A stretch of DNA of 64,000 nucleotides from Actinocorallia longicatena. GTDB lineage: Bacteria; Actinomycetota; Actinomycetes; Streptosporangiales; Streptosporangiaceae. The translations under genes were made by a program, and so were the position numbers. The notes beneath the pieces are model-generated. The model ran no database searches, was not told where the DNA came from, and was given only the letters and a program-made list of their open reading frames with translations. The stretch is from contig NZ_BAAAUV010000004.1 of assembly GCF_039534125.1 (NCBI RefSeq), forward strand, positions 1 through 64,000, read 5' to 3'. This document shows, piece by piece, positions 50,662 through 59,300 of this stretch. Position 1 is the stretch's first letter; each line of letters starts with the position of its first letter.

Positions 50662-50764
50662 TGGCAGAGTGACAATTCGCGTCTACGCTTTCCTCAGGCG
50701 CACGCGCACTCCGGTGCCCGAAACGAGGACTCCCGGCCGGGAACGCACCGCTCGGCCGGGCGCG

Positions 50765-51571
50765 TCAGCGGCCCCCGTCCGTTCGCGGGCGGGGGCCGCC
50801 CCGCTCGGGGAGCCTGCGCGCCGCGGCGGCGAAGAGGTCGAAGCGGCGTCGGCGGGCCGGCGACCAGGAGAGCCCGAAACGCTCGCGGAGCTCGGGCGTG
50901 AGCGCGGCGGCGGTGCACAGGCGCAGCGCCGCGGCCAGCGGCAGGGCCGGGACGTTCCACACGGGTGACGGCAGCCGCCAGGAGGGCGGCGGCGGATAGG
51001 GCTTCTCGTCGAGGGCGATGATGAGCCGTACCGTCGGGTTGTCCTCCAGGTGCTCGGAGGCGGTCTTCGCGAAGTAGGCGTCGAAGGCGTCGGGATCGGC
51101 GGGCAGATGGCGTTCGGTGATGCCGAGCGCGAGGGCCAGGGCCCGCCACTCGGAGAACAGGCCCAGCCGCGCACCACGGTCGAGGGGGCGGCCGAGCAGG
51201 CGCTGGGCCTCGGACATGCCGTGGTGGAGGGTGGCGTGGACCCAGAGATAGGCCTCCGGGTCGAGCGCGTGGTAGCGGCGCCCCTGGGCGTCGACGCCCT
51301 TGAGGTGCTTGTGGACCTCGCGGAGCCGGGCGGCCTCCTCGCGGCCCCGCTCCTCGCCGTGGAAGCCGAAGAAGGCGTGGGTCGAGTTCACCGTCCGGGT
51401 GAGCCGTCCCCACCGGTCGTTGACGAAGTCGGAGTGCTCGGCCACGCCCGCGCCGACCACGGGATGCGCCACCTGCAGCAGGAGGGTGGCGCGGCTGACG
51501 AGGCCCAGCCGCCAGTCGGCGGCGTAGCGGTGGGTCAGGGAGCCGGGCCCGGGGATGCGGCCTGAGGTCAT
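50765..51571 (-). CDS. DUF2236 (MpaB/Lcp-type) oxygenase-like protein
   Basis: A 268-residue DUF2236 protein: LLLQVAHPVVGAGVAEHSDF with the conserved HP and HS, then DPEAYLWVHATLHHGMSEA. The family includes the b-type haem latex-clearing protein and mycophenolate oxygenase MpaB, so an oxygenase is likely. The ATG at 51571 overlaps the stop of a second DUF2236 gene (ATGA) and has AGGAGAGAAGG upstream. The two form a pair, probably partners or sequential enzymes. Divergent from the mce operon. Confidence 0.82.
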   Translation of the reverse strand: MTSGRIPGPGSLTHRYAADWRLGLVSRATLLLQVAHPVVGAGVAEHSDFVNDRWGRLTRTVNSTHAFFGFHGEERGREEAARLREVHKHLKGVDAQGRRYHALDPEAYLWVHATLHHGMSEAQRLLGRPLDRGARLGLFSEWRALALALGITERHLPADPDAFDAYFAKTASEHLEDNPTVRLIIALDEKPYPPPPSWRLPSPVWNVPALPLAAALRLCTAAALTPELRERFGLSWSPARRRRFDLFAAAARRLPERGGPRPRTDGGR

Positions 51572-52416
51572 CCTGCCTTCTCTCCTTCCCCGGCGGGAAC
51601 CTGCCGGGCGGGGCGCACCGGCCGCTGGTAGCGGTTCCAGCGCAGGCGGCGCGCGAGCGGGACTCCCAGCTTCGCGGGGAGCTTGCGGAGCGGACGCGGG
51701 GTCAGGTTCATGACGAGCCGCACGTTCCACAGCAGGTAGCGGAAGACCAGCTCACGCCGTGGGCTCCAGGGGAAACCGTACTGCCTCCTGATCGGCTCGG
51801 GCAGGAGCCCGGTCGTGACCAGGCGGAAGACGAGCATCGCCGGATAGAGCAGCCAGCGCAGGGTCGGGGGGAACATGACGGCGCGGGCCTGCTCGCGGGC
51901 GACGTCGCCGACCTCCAGCGTCTCGACCATCCCGGCCCAGTAGGCGGCGAAGGCCCGGGAGTCGGCGGGGAGCGCCTCGCGCGGGGCTCCCAGCAGCTCG
52001 GCCAGCGTGACCGACTGCTGGTAGTACTCCTCCGCCCGCTCGGGCGCCAGCTCGCCGAACACGCGCTCGTACAGCTCCCTGGACAGCTGGAAGAGCGTGG
52101 CCTGCACCCAGAGAAGCAGGTCGGGATCGTGCGCGGAGTAGGTCGGTCCCTGGACGACGTCATGGGCGCGCATCGCCGACCAGGCGACCCGGTGGGCCTC
52201 CTCCTTGCTGCCGAACACGACCATGGACAGGTAGTCGAGGGTGGAGAACAGCCGGGGGAAGGGGCTCGACCGGAATCCGCTGTGCTCGGCCACGCCCAGC
52301 GCCACCTTCGGGTGGGCGAACTGGAGGAGCAGCGCGGGCCCGCCGCCCAGGATCGCGAACGGTTCGGAGCCGATGTCGCGGATCGCGGTGGAGTCGTCGA
52401 AGAGCCCGGGTCTCAT
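51568..52416 (-). CDS. DUF2236 (MpaB/Lcp-type) oxygenase-like protein, first of the pair
   Basis: A 282-residue DUF2236 protein: ALLLQFAHPKVALGVAEHSGF and DPDLLLWVQATLFQLSRELY. Note WVQATL where the partner has WVHATL, a difference at a position where histidine could be a haem or metal ligand. The ATG at 52416 (MRPGLFDDSTAI) fits; there is unused frame upstream. A palindrome at 52479-52494 lies in its promoter region. Confidence 0.82.
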   Translation of the reverse strand: MRPGLFDDSTAIRDIGSEPFAILGGGPALLLQFAHPKVALGVAEHSGFRSSPFPRLFSTLDYLSMVVFGSKEEAHRVAWSAMRAHDVVQGPTYSAHDPDLLLWVQATLFQLSRELYERVFGELAPERAEEYYQQSVTLAELLGAPREALPADSRAFAAYWAGMVETLEVGDVAREQARAVMFPPTLRWLLYPAMLVFRLVTTGLLPEPIRRQYGFPWSPRRELVFRYLLWNVRLVMNLTPRPLRKLPAKLGVPLARRLRWNRYQRPVRPARQVPAGEGEKAG

Positions 52417-52478
52417 ACGTCCTGCCTTCTCCGAGCGGAACCGGTCCCTCCCAGTTCTACCCAACACACTTGTCGGAA

Positions 52479-52494
52479 GTAAGCCCTTGCTTAC
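52479..52494. promoter_or_regulatory. Operator candidate GTAAGC-CCTT-GCTTAC in the mce/DUF2236 divergent region
   Basis: Perfect 6-base arms with a 4-base centre. On the - strand its right half overlaps TTACTT, which lies 17 bp from TAGAAC, a possible -35/-10 pair for the DUF2236 operon. It probably binds one of the TetR proteins flanking this block. Confidence 0.6.
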
Positions 52495-52553
52495 GTGACT
52501 TACCTCCCAGTAGCCTCCCGAACGCTGCTTAGACGATCTCGAGAGGTGCGCTC

Positions 52554-52595
52554 ATGACTCGTGGAACTACCCGACAGATCTGTCGGGCCCGCTGA
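52554..52595 (+). CDS. Possible 13-residue leader peptide before yrbE
   Basis: ATG at 52554 with GAGAGG 7 bases upstream encodes MTRGTTRQICRAR, and its TGA overlaps the yrbE ATG (TGATG). yrbE itself has no ribosome binding site, so ribosomes ending the leader could restart there. An 18-bp palindrome lies within the leader. Confidence 0.35.
   Translation: MTRGTTRQICRAR
52570..52587. promoter_or_regulatory. 18-bp perfect palindrome CCCGACAGATCTGTCGGG before yrbE
   Basis: Fully symmetric 18 bp, ending 7 bases before the yrbE start. As DNA it could be a repressor site; as RNA it would fold into a hairpin that hides the yrbE start region. Confidence 0.65.
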
Positions 52596-53395
52596 TGGCC
52601 CTGGTCGACAAGGCCATCAGCAGGGGCTGGTCCATGGGGGACCGGGCGCTGGAACGCACGGGCGAACTGTTCGCGACCCTGCTCGAGGGGCTGCGCCGCT
52701 CCTGGGACGTCCGTCAGTGGTGGCGCGAATTCGTCGAGCAGTGCTGGTTCATCGCCAAGGTCACCGCCTGGCCGGTCCTGCTCATCGCCCTGCCGCTCGG
52801 CGCGACCATCGCCCTGCACGTCGGCGACATCTCCCGGCAGATCGGCGCCCAGTCGGCGACCGGCTCGGCCGTCATGCTCGGGCTGGTCCGCGAGGTCGCC
52901 CCGCTCGCCTCGGCGCTGCTGATCTCCGGCGCGGCGGGCTCGGCGATGACGGCCGACATGGGCGCCCGCCGCATCCGCGAGGAACTCGACGCGCTCGAGG
53001 TCATGGGCATCAACCCGGTGCACCGGCTCGTCACGCCCCGGCTGTGGGCGGCGAGCGTCGTCGGGGTGCTCCTGGTGTCACTGATCATCCTGGCGGGCGT
53101 CGCCGGCGGCTACTACTTCAACGTGGTCAGGCAGGGCGTCAGCTCCGGTGCCTACTTCGACGGAGCGACCCTGCTGCTCCAGCCCACCGACCTGTTCGTG
53201 ACGCTCTTCAAGGCCGGGCTGTTCGGCATGATCGCCGCGACGGTCGCCTGCTACCTCGGCATGACCTGCGAGATGGGACCGCGCGGCGTCGGCCGGGCCG
53301 TGAACGTCGCCGTGGTCGCCGCGACCCTGCTCATCTTCACCGTCAACTACGTGATCACCACGCTGTACCTGGTGCTCGTCCCCCCGAGGATCTGA
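52595..53395 (+). CDS. yrbEA: YrbEA: Mce-transporter permease subunit A
   Basis: A 266-residue permease with about five membrane helices, first gene of a complete mce operon. LVREVAPLASALLISGAAGSA and RRIREELDALEVMGINPVHRLVTPR form the conserved ABC-coupling loop of the MlaE/YrbE family. With YrbEB and an ATPase (MceG/Mkl, not in this window) it energises lipid or steroid uptake through the Mce tube. Its start overlaps the stop of the leader peptide; its stop overlaps the yrbEB start. Confidence 0.92.
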   Translation: MALVDKAISRGWSMGDRALERTGELFATLLEGLRRSWDVRQWWREFVEQCWFIAKVTAWPVLLIALPLGATIALHVGDISRQIGAQSATGSAVMLGLVREVAPLASALLISGAAGSAMTADMGARRIREELDALEVMGINPVHRLVTPRLWAASVVGVLLVSLIILAGVAGGYYFNVVRQGVSSGAYFDGATLLLQPTDLFVTLFKAGLFGMIAATVACYLGMTCEMGPRGVGRAVNVAVVAATLLIFTVNYVITTLYLVLVPPRI

Positions 53396-54240
53396 TGACC
53401 GCCGTCCAGTCCCTGCGCGTCCTGCGCCGCCGCGAACTCCGGTTCCGCGCCCCGTCCCTCCGCTTCCCCGTGTTCCTCGGGCGGCTGTCCTACTTCCTGG
53501 TCGTCGAGCTCGTCCTCAGACGGAAGTACCTCTCCCAGGTGATGCGGCACGTCAGCGACCTGACCATGGGCGTCGGGGCGGTCGTGCTCGGCAGCGGCAT
53601 GGTCTTCGTGATGTTCTTCCTGTCGATGGCCACCGGGGCGGAGGTGGGGCTCCAGGGCTTCCCCGGGCTCCAGCGGCTGGGCATCGAGTCGTTCACCGGG
53701 CTCGTCGTCAGCTTCTCGAGCGTCCGGGAGGTCTCGCCGGTCATCGCGGGGGTCGCGCTCGTGGCGCAGGTCGGGTCGGCGTTCACCGCCGAGATCGGGG
53801 CGATGCGGATCTCCGAGGAGATCGACGCCCTGGACGTGATGGGCATCAACTCCCTCGCCTACCTCGTCTGCACCCGGATCGCCGCGGTCCTGCTGACCCT
53901 GATCCCGCTCTACCTGATCGGCCTGTATGGAACGTTCTTCGCCGCGAAGTTCATCACCACGCAGTTCTTCGGTCTCTCGAGCGGCATCTACGACTACTAC
54001 TTCCACCTCTTCCTGCCGACCCGCGACATCGTCTACAGCGTCGTCAAGGTCGCGGTGTTCTCGGTGGTCGTCATGGTCATCCACAGCTACCGGGGCTTCT
54101 TCGCCAGCGGCGGACCGGTCGGGGTCGGCCAGGCCACCGGCCGCGCGATCCGCGAGTCGATGGTCGCCATCGTCATGATCAATCTCGCGCTGTCCTTCAT
54201 CTTCTGGGGCGACGGCGGAACGGTGAGGCTGACCGGATGA
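53395..54240 (+). CDS. yrbEB: YrbEB: Mce-transporter permease subunit B
   Basis: A 281-residue MlaE/YrbE permease: EVSPVIAGVALVAQVGSAFTA, MRISEEIDALDVMGINSLAYLVCTR, and a cytoplasmic HSYRGFFASGGPVGVGQATGRAI loop. Pairs with YrbEA in the membrane. The ATG overlaps the upstream stop (TGATG), and its stop overlaps mceA (ATGA). A GTG far upstream in the same frame (52561) is not used. Confidence 0.92.
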   Translation: MTAVQSLRVLRRRELRFRAPSLRFPVFLGRLSYFLVVELVLRRKYLSQVMRHVSDLTMGVGAVVLGSGMVFVMFFLSMATGAEVGLQGFPGLQRLGIESFTGLVVSFSSVREVSPVIAGVALVAQVGSAFTAEIGAMRISEEIDALDVMGINSLAYLVCTRIAAVLLTLIPLYLIGLYGTFFAAKFITTQFFGLSSGIYDYYFHLFLPTRDIVYSVVKVAVFSVVVMVIHSYRGFFASGGPVGVGQATGRAIRESMVAIVMINLALSFIFWGDGGTVRLTG

Positions 54241-55259
54241 GCCAGGAAGATCTCTCGCTCCGCGCCAAGTCGGCCTTCGCCGCGGGCGGGTTCGCCCTGA
54301 TGGCCGCGGCGGTGGCCGCGGGCGTCCTCGCGGCCACCCCGGACGACGGCGGAGCGCGCACCCTGCACGCCACCTTCGGCCGGGCCGGGCAGGGCCTCGA
54401 CACCCACTCCGAGGTGAAGATCAGGGGGATCAGGGTCGGCCGGGTCGTCTCCGTCGCGCTCGACCGGGACGGCAGGGCCGTCGTCGGGCTGCGCATCGAC
54501 CACGGGGTCAGGGTCCCGGCGACCGCCGAGGCGACCGTCGAGGCGGTGTCGGTGTTCGGGCCCAAGGACGTGGTCATCGAGCCCGGCGCGGCCGAGGGCA
54601 CGGGGCCCTTCCTCGCCGACGGCACCGCGATCTCCAGAACCGTCGACCCGATCGACCCCGCCGACACCGCGTCGCCCGCCTACGAACTCGCCGACGCCTT
54701 CGACCCGGTCGAGATGGGCCAGCTCCTCGACACCTTCTCCCAGGTCGTGTCCGGGCGCGGAAAGCAGCTCTCGCGGACGGTCGACAACTCCGCGAAGCTC
54801 CTCGACCTGTTCGTCGGCGGCCGGGACGTCACCAGCGGCCTGATCAAGGACACCGCGGCGCTCGGCGACACCTTCGGCGGCAAGGGCGGGAGACTCGCCA
54901 CCACCGCGACCGACGCGAGCGGCCTCCTGGACGTCGCGGGCGCCCATCCCGAGCGCTACACCGACCTCCTCGACCAGGCCTCCGGGTTCGGAGACCGCAC
55001 GAGCACCTTCCTGTGGGACAACAGGAGGAACACCGCGGCCGTCGTCGACACCGGATCCCGCGCCGCCGCGGTGCTCAACGCCCAGCTCGGCAACCTCCCC
55101 GTGCTCACCAAGGGCCTCACCGGGTTCTTCGGCGTCGTCGGCGGGATCATGCGCGAGCCCGGTCCGGACGGGACGCTCATGGGCTCGGCCGACATCGTCC
55201 TCCCGCTCGACATCTGCGCGATCATCCTCGACGTCTGCCCGGTGAAGGGAGGCCGGTGA
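54237..55259 (+). CDS. mceA: MceA-like MCE-family substrate-binding/channel protein
   Basis: A 340-residue Mce protein: one N-terminal membrane helix (SAFAAGGFALMAAAVAAGVLA), an MCE domain (LHATFGRAGQGLDTHSEVKI, RGIRVGRVVSVALDRDG) and a helical region (about 150-300) that in known Mce assemblies forms the needle. Named A by order only. It has no Shine-Dalgarno of its own need, since it overlaps yrbEB by 4 bp. Confidence 0.88.
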   Translation: MSQEDLSLRAKSAFAAGGFALMAAAVAAGVLAATPDDGGARTLHATFGRAGQGLDTHSEVKIRGIRVGRVVSVALDRDGRAVVGLRIDHGVRVPATAEATVEAVSVFGPKDVVIEPGAAEGTGPFLADGTAISRTVDPIDPADTASPAYELADAFDPVEMGQLLDTFSQVVSGRGKQLSRTVDNSAKLLDLFVGGRDVTSGLIKDTAALGDTFGGKGGRLATTATDASGLLDVAGAHPERYTDLLDQASGFGDRTSTFLWDNRRNTAAVVDTGSRAAAVLNAQLGNLPVLTKGLTGFFGVVGGIMREPGPDGTLMGSADIVLPLDICAIILDVCPVKGGR

Positions 55260-56266
55260 TGGTCCGGCACGCCGCCGTCCGGTTCGGCCTGTTCTTCCTC
55301 GTCACCGGAGCCCTGACGCTCTACATCGCCGGCCAGGTCCTGCAACTGCACCTCGGCGGGCGCTACCAGGTCGTCGCGGTGTTCGACGACGTCAGCGGCC
55401 TGCTCGAAGGCGACCAGGTGAAGATCGCCGGAGCGCCCGTCGGCCAGGTCGGCGGCATCAGGGTCGAGGACGGCAGGGCCGTGGTCACCCTGCGGATCGA
55501 CAACGGCATCAGGGTCCCCGAGGACTCCGAGATCGCGATCCGCTGGCGCAACACCATCGGCCAGCGGATGGTCTACCTCAACCCCGGGCAGAGCCGGACG
55601 ATGCTCGCCGACGGCGCCCGGGTCACCCGCACCCGCTCCGTCGTCGACCTCAGCGCCGTCGTCAACAACCTCGGCCCGCTCACCCGCAGCCTCGACCCCG
55701 CGCAGATCAACAAGCTGCTGACGGCGTTCTCCGAGGCGATCGACGGCAACGAGGGCAACCTCGCCCAGATCACCGGCAACCTCGACGCCCTGCTGTCGGC
55801 CTTCGCCGCCCGCAACGGCCAGATCGGCCAGATGGTCGAGGACTACCGGACGGTCTCCGAGGCGCTGGGCCGCCGCGACCGGCAGATCGCCCGTGCGGTC
55901 GACGACCTGGTCACCCTGTCGAAGACCTTCGCCGACAACAGGGGGATCCTGACCGACGCCCTGAAGGAGACCTCGGCCGCCACCAGGGACCTGAACGTGA
56001 TCCTCGGCACCGACGCCACCCGGCTGGGCCGTCTCATCGACAGCACCGAGGCGCTCACGGGAACGGCGAGGCTGAACGTCGGCTCGCTCGGAAAGATGCT
56101 GAAAGGCCTGCCGCCCGCGCTCCAGGCCCTGTTCAGCGGCACCAACGGAGGCAAGTACGTGCGGCTGACCGCGCCCTGCATCAAGTTCGACGCAGCACCG
56201 TGCCCCTACCCGCCGGTCCTGCCGCCCCGGCAGGACCTCGCCTCCCAGATGCTGGGGGGCCAGTGA
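55259..56266 (+). CDS. mceB: MceB-like MCE-family protein
   Basis: A 335-residue Mce protein: membrane helix FGLFFLVTGALTLYIAGQVL, MCE domain (VVAVFDDVSGLLEGDQVKIAG, APVGQVGGIRVEDGRAVVT) and a long helical part ending in a CIKFDAAPCPYPPVLPP tail with two cysteines. The ATG at 55259 overlaps the mceA stop; a GTG one codon earlier is also possible. Confidence 0.88.
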   Translation: MVRHAAVRFGLFFLVTGALTLYIAGQVLQLHLGGRYQVVAVFDDVSGLLEGDQVKIAGAPVGQVGGIRVEDGRAVVTLRIDNGIRVPEDSEIAIRWRNTIGQRMVYLNPGQSRTMLADGARVTRTRSVVDLSAVVNNLGPLTRSLDPAQINKLLTAFSEAIDGNEGNLAQITGNLDALLSAFAARNGQIGQMVEDYRTVSEALGRRDRQIARAVDDLVTLSKTFADNRGILTDALKETSAATRDLNVILGTDATRLGRLIDSTEALTGTARLNVGSLGKMLKGLPPALQALFSGTNGGKYVRLTAPCIKFDAAPCPYPPVLPPRQDLASQMLGGQ

Positions 56267-57264
56267 GAGGGCCCGGCTCCTTCCGCGACATGCCCAAGCG
56301 GCGGCTCGCCCTGGTCTGCCTCGGCGTCATCGCCGCGACGGTGGCGTTCGCCTTCGCCGCGGGCAGCCTGCGCCTGTTCGAACGCGGTTACATGGTCAGC
56401 GCGGTCTTCGCCGACAGCGGCGGGATCAAACGCGGCGACGAGATCCGGCTGGCCGGGGTTCCGGTCGGGCGGGTCGCGGACGTGAAGCCCGACTTCGACC
56501 ACGGCCAGGTGATCATCTCCTTCAAGGTCGACCACGGGATCAGGCTCGGCCGGAACACCCGGGCCGACGTCCAGCTCGCGACCCTGCTCGGCGGCAGGTA
56601 CATCAAGCTCTCCGGCCCGGTGTCCGCCCCCTACCTCGACTCCCAGAAGGACCGGCGCATCCCCGCCGGCCGGACGAGCGTCCCGTTCACCGTCACCGAC
56701 GCGGTCTCCGAGTCGACGAGGATCGCCGAGCGCATCGACACCAAGACGGTCAGGAAGCTCCTCGACCAGACCAACGGGCTCAAGTACCCCGACCGGCAGA
56801 AGATCCGGCGGATGCTGGACAATCTCGGCACCCTGACGGCCACCCTCAACGCCCACAGCGGCGACTTCGAGCAGCTCGTCCAGGACAGCGAGAAGCTGAC
56901 GACGGCCCTGTCGGCCAAGGACACCCAGCTCGTCCAGCTCCTGGAGTCCAGCGGGCTCCTGCTGGCCGAGCTCGTGAAGCGCCGCGACGACCTGTCCACC
57001 GCCCTGGGCCAGGGCGCCGATGCCGTCACCGCCCTCGACAAGGTCATCGCCGCCAAGCAGCAGAAGATCACCGCGCTGCTCGACGACCTCCACCTGGCGG
57101 GGCGGACCCTGCACGGAGGGCTCGGCGACCTCAACACCAGCCTCGCGCTGCTCGCCCCGACCTTCCAGGGCCTGGCCAGGGCGGGGGAGTCGGGACCGTG
57201 GATCGACGCGGGTCCGGTCGGCGCGGTCCTCCTCAACCCCGGATTCATCGGAGGGACGCCATGA
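56263..57264 (+). CDS. mceC: MceC-like MCE-family protein
   Basis: A 333-residue Mce protein with a membrane helix (RLALVCLGVIAATVAFAFAAG), an MCE domain (VSAVFADSGGIKRGDEIRLA, GVPVGRVADVKPDFDHGQV) and a helical domain rich in Leu heptads near 170-300. GTG 56263 overlaps the mceB stop (GTGA). Confidence 0.88.
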   Translation: MRGPGSFRDMPKRRLALVCLGVIAATVAFAFAAGSLRLFERGYMVSAVFADSGGIKRGDEIRLAGVPVGRVADVKPDFDHGQVIISFKVDHGIRLGRNTRADVQLATLLGGRYIKLSGPVSAPYLDSQKDRRIPAGRTSVPFTVTDAVSESTRIAERIDTKTVRKLLDQTNGLKYPDRQKIRRMLDNLGTLTATLNAHSGDFEQLVQDSEKLTTALSAKDTQLVQLLESSGLLLAELVKRRDDLSTALGQGADAVTALDKVIAAKQQKITALLDDLHLAGRTLHGGLGDLNTSLALLAPTFQGLARAGESGPWIDAGPVGAVLLNPGFIGGTP

Positions 57265-58301
57265 GGCGCCTCATAGCCGCGCTGGTCGCGGTGCTCCTGA
57301 CCTCGGGCTGCGCTCTCCTGCCCGCGGGCGGCCGCAGCCCCCTGGCCCCGACCTACGCGATGAGCGCCTACTTCGACCGGACCGTCGCCTTCTACGAGGG
57401 CTCCCGGGTGAAGATCATGGGAATCGACGTCGGCGAGGTCACCCGGATCAAGGTGGAGGGCGACCAGGTCCGCGTCGACTTCAGCGTCGACGAGTCCGTG
57501 CCGGTGCCGCAGGGCGTCCATGCCGGGATCGTCCCGCTGAACCTGGTCGGCGAGCGGAACATCGTCCTGTTCCCCGCCTGGAAGCCCGGCGACGCCAAGG
57601 CGGGCGCCGGCACCGTGATCCCGCGGACGCGGACCGAGCTCCCCGTCGAGGTCGACGACGCCCTTCAGGCCTTCACCGAGCTCAACAACGCCTTCGACCC
57701 CGAGGTCCTGAGCGACGGGGTGTCCCGCGCCGCCGACGCCCTCGACGGCAACGGCGAACGGTTCAACGAGGTCGTCCGGGAGTCCGCGACGATGACCAGG
57801 ACCCTCGCCGGGCAGAGCGACCGGCTGCTCAAGGTCGCCGGGAACCTCGACACCCTCGCCGGGGTCGTGAAGGGCCGGGAGAAGACCCTCGACGCCCTGC
57901 TCGACGACTTCACGACCGTCACGGGGCTCATCGCCTCCGAACGCGACGACGTCCAGCGGCTGATCCGCGCCCTCGTCGGCCTGGTCAGGCGCGGCGACGT
58001 GCTCATCAAGGCCTACCGGCAGCAGCTGCCCGGCGACCTCGCCGCCTTCACCGACATCGCCCTCTCCCTCAAGACGAACTCCAAGGCCGTCGCGGACCTG
58101 CTGGAGGTGCTGCCGAAGGTCGCCGGAGTCCTCACCAACGCCTGGGACGGCGAGCACCACTCCCTCACCCTGCGCGTCGCCACCGACGCCTTCGTCCGCT
58201 CCTGGATGAAGCCCATCTTCCGAGCGCTCGGCCTCAAGGGGCCCGTGCCCTGCCTGCCCGAGCCGTTCTCCAACTGCCCGTGGCAGGAGAAGAAGAAATG
58301 A
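57261..58301 (+). CDS. mceD: MceD-like MCE-family lipoprotein
   Basis: A 346-residue Mce protein. Unlike the classical MceD it starts with a lipoprotein signal: MRRLIAALVAVLLTSGCALLP, lipobox LTSGC. MCE domain SAYFDRTVAFYEGSRVKIMG, IDVGEVTRIKVEGDQVRVD. The C-terminus carries a Cys pair (VPCLPEPFSNCPW). ATG overlaps the mceC stop. Confidence 0.88.
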   Translation: MRRLIAALVAVLLTSGCALLPAGGRSPLAPTYAMSAYFDRTVAFYEGSRVKIMGIDVGEVTRIKVEGDQVRVDFSVDESVPVPQGVHAGIVPLNLVGERNIVLFPAWKPGDAKAGAGTVIPRTRTELPVEVDDALQAFTELNNAFDPEVLSDGVSRAADALDGNGERFNEVVRESATMTRTLAGQSDRLLKVAGNLDTLAGVVKGREKTLDALLDDFTTVTGLIASERDDVQRLIRALVGLVRRGDVLIKAYRQQLPGDLAAFTDIALSLKTNSKAVADLLEVLPKVAGVLTNAWDGEHHSLTLRVATDAFVRSWMKPIFRALGLKGPVPCLPEPFSNCPWQEKKK

Positions 58302-59299
58302 GACGCGTGCTGCTCGTCCTGCTCGTGCTGGCCCTGTCGGGCTGCTCCCTGCGCACCGCTGGAGCGCCGATGGGGAAGGTGCGGCTGACCGCCACCTTCG
58401 ACGACGTCCAGACACTGGTCGAGGGTCACGGGGTCCAGATGGCCGATGTCAGGGTCGGGACCGTCACCAAGGTCGAACTGGTCGGCTACCGGGCCCGTGT
58501 CACCCTGTCGATCTCCGACCGGTACCGCGTCCCCGAGGGGACCACGGCCGAGGTCGCCAAGACCTCGCTGCTCGGCGAGAACTACGTCAAGCTGACGATC
58601 CCGCAGGACACCGACCTCGAGCGCGGGCCGTTCATGGCGTCGGGTGCCTCCTTCGCCTCGACCAGCGTCCAGCCCGACTTCGAGCAGGTCGTCGACAAGG
58701 CGGGCGCCGTCATCACCGCACTGGCCTCGCACGACATGGGCGGCGTCGTGGACGCCTACACCGAGGCCTTCGCGGACAAGGGCGCGAAGCTCAACAAAAT
58801 GATCAAGGACTCGGCGTCGCTGGTGAAGGTGTTCGCCGACCAGCGGGCCGCGCTCACCGCCGCGATCGACGACTTCGCGCGGCTCGGCCGGGACCTGGCG
58901 AAGAACCACGAGGTCTACGCGGACCTCCCCGGCAAGATCCAGCGCACGACGAGCGCCCTGGCCGCGGACCGGCAGAAGATGGTGGACACGGTGAGGAAGC
59001 TGACCCGGCTCGCCGAGGTCACCAACGACACCGTGCTGGGCGCGAACACCGCCCGCCTGGACACGATGCTCAGGCGCATCGATCCCGTCCTGGCCTCGCT
59101 CGGCGGCAGCAGGGCCTCGCTGACCCGGCTGATCGACCAGCTCCTCATGTTCGAGGAGAGGTTCCCGCGCGCGGTCTACGACGGCCAGATCCTGATCTCG
59201 GCCACCCTCAGGGTGATCATGCCGGGCGGCAGCGGCCGTCCGCCCGCGGCCGGGGCCGTTCCGCCCGGGCTCGTCCTTCCGCTGCTGGAGGGGAACTGA
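58298..59299 (+). CDS. mceE: MceE-like MCE-family lipoprotein
   Basis: A 333-residue Mce lipoprotein (LprK/LprN position): MRRVLLVLLVLALSGCSLRT with lipobox LSGC. MCE domain RLTATFDDVQTLVEGHGVQM, ADVRVGTVTKVELVGYRAR, then helical domain. The lipid anchor at this position is normal for MceE. ATG overlaps the mceD stop. Confidence 0.9.
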   Translation: MRRVLLVLLVLALSGCSLRTAGAPMGKVRLTATFDDVQTLVEGHGVQMADVRVGTVTKVELVGYRARVTLSISDRYRVPEGTTAEVAKTSLLGENYVKLTIPQDTDLERGPFMASGASFASTSVQPDFEQVVDKAGAVITALASHDMGGVVDAYTEAFADKGAKLNKMIKDSASLVKVFADQRAALTAAIDDFARLGRDLAKNHEVYADLPGKIQRTTSALAADRQKMVDTVRKLTRLAEVTNDTVLGANTARLDTMLRRIDPVLASLGGSRASLTRLIDQLLMFEERFPRAVYDGQILISATLRVIMPGGSGRPPAAGAVPPGLVLPLLEGN

Positions 59300-59300
59300 G

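Noticed and set aside
52561..53394. GTG at 52561 as start of an N-terminally extended YrbEB
   Set aside because: The extra 278 residues are the shifted frame of yrbEA. The ATG at 53395 gives a normal YrbEB with a TGATG overlap.
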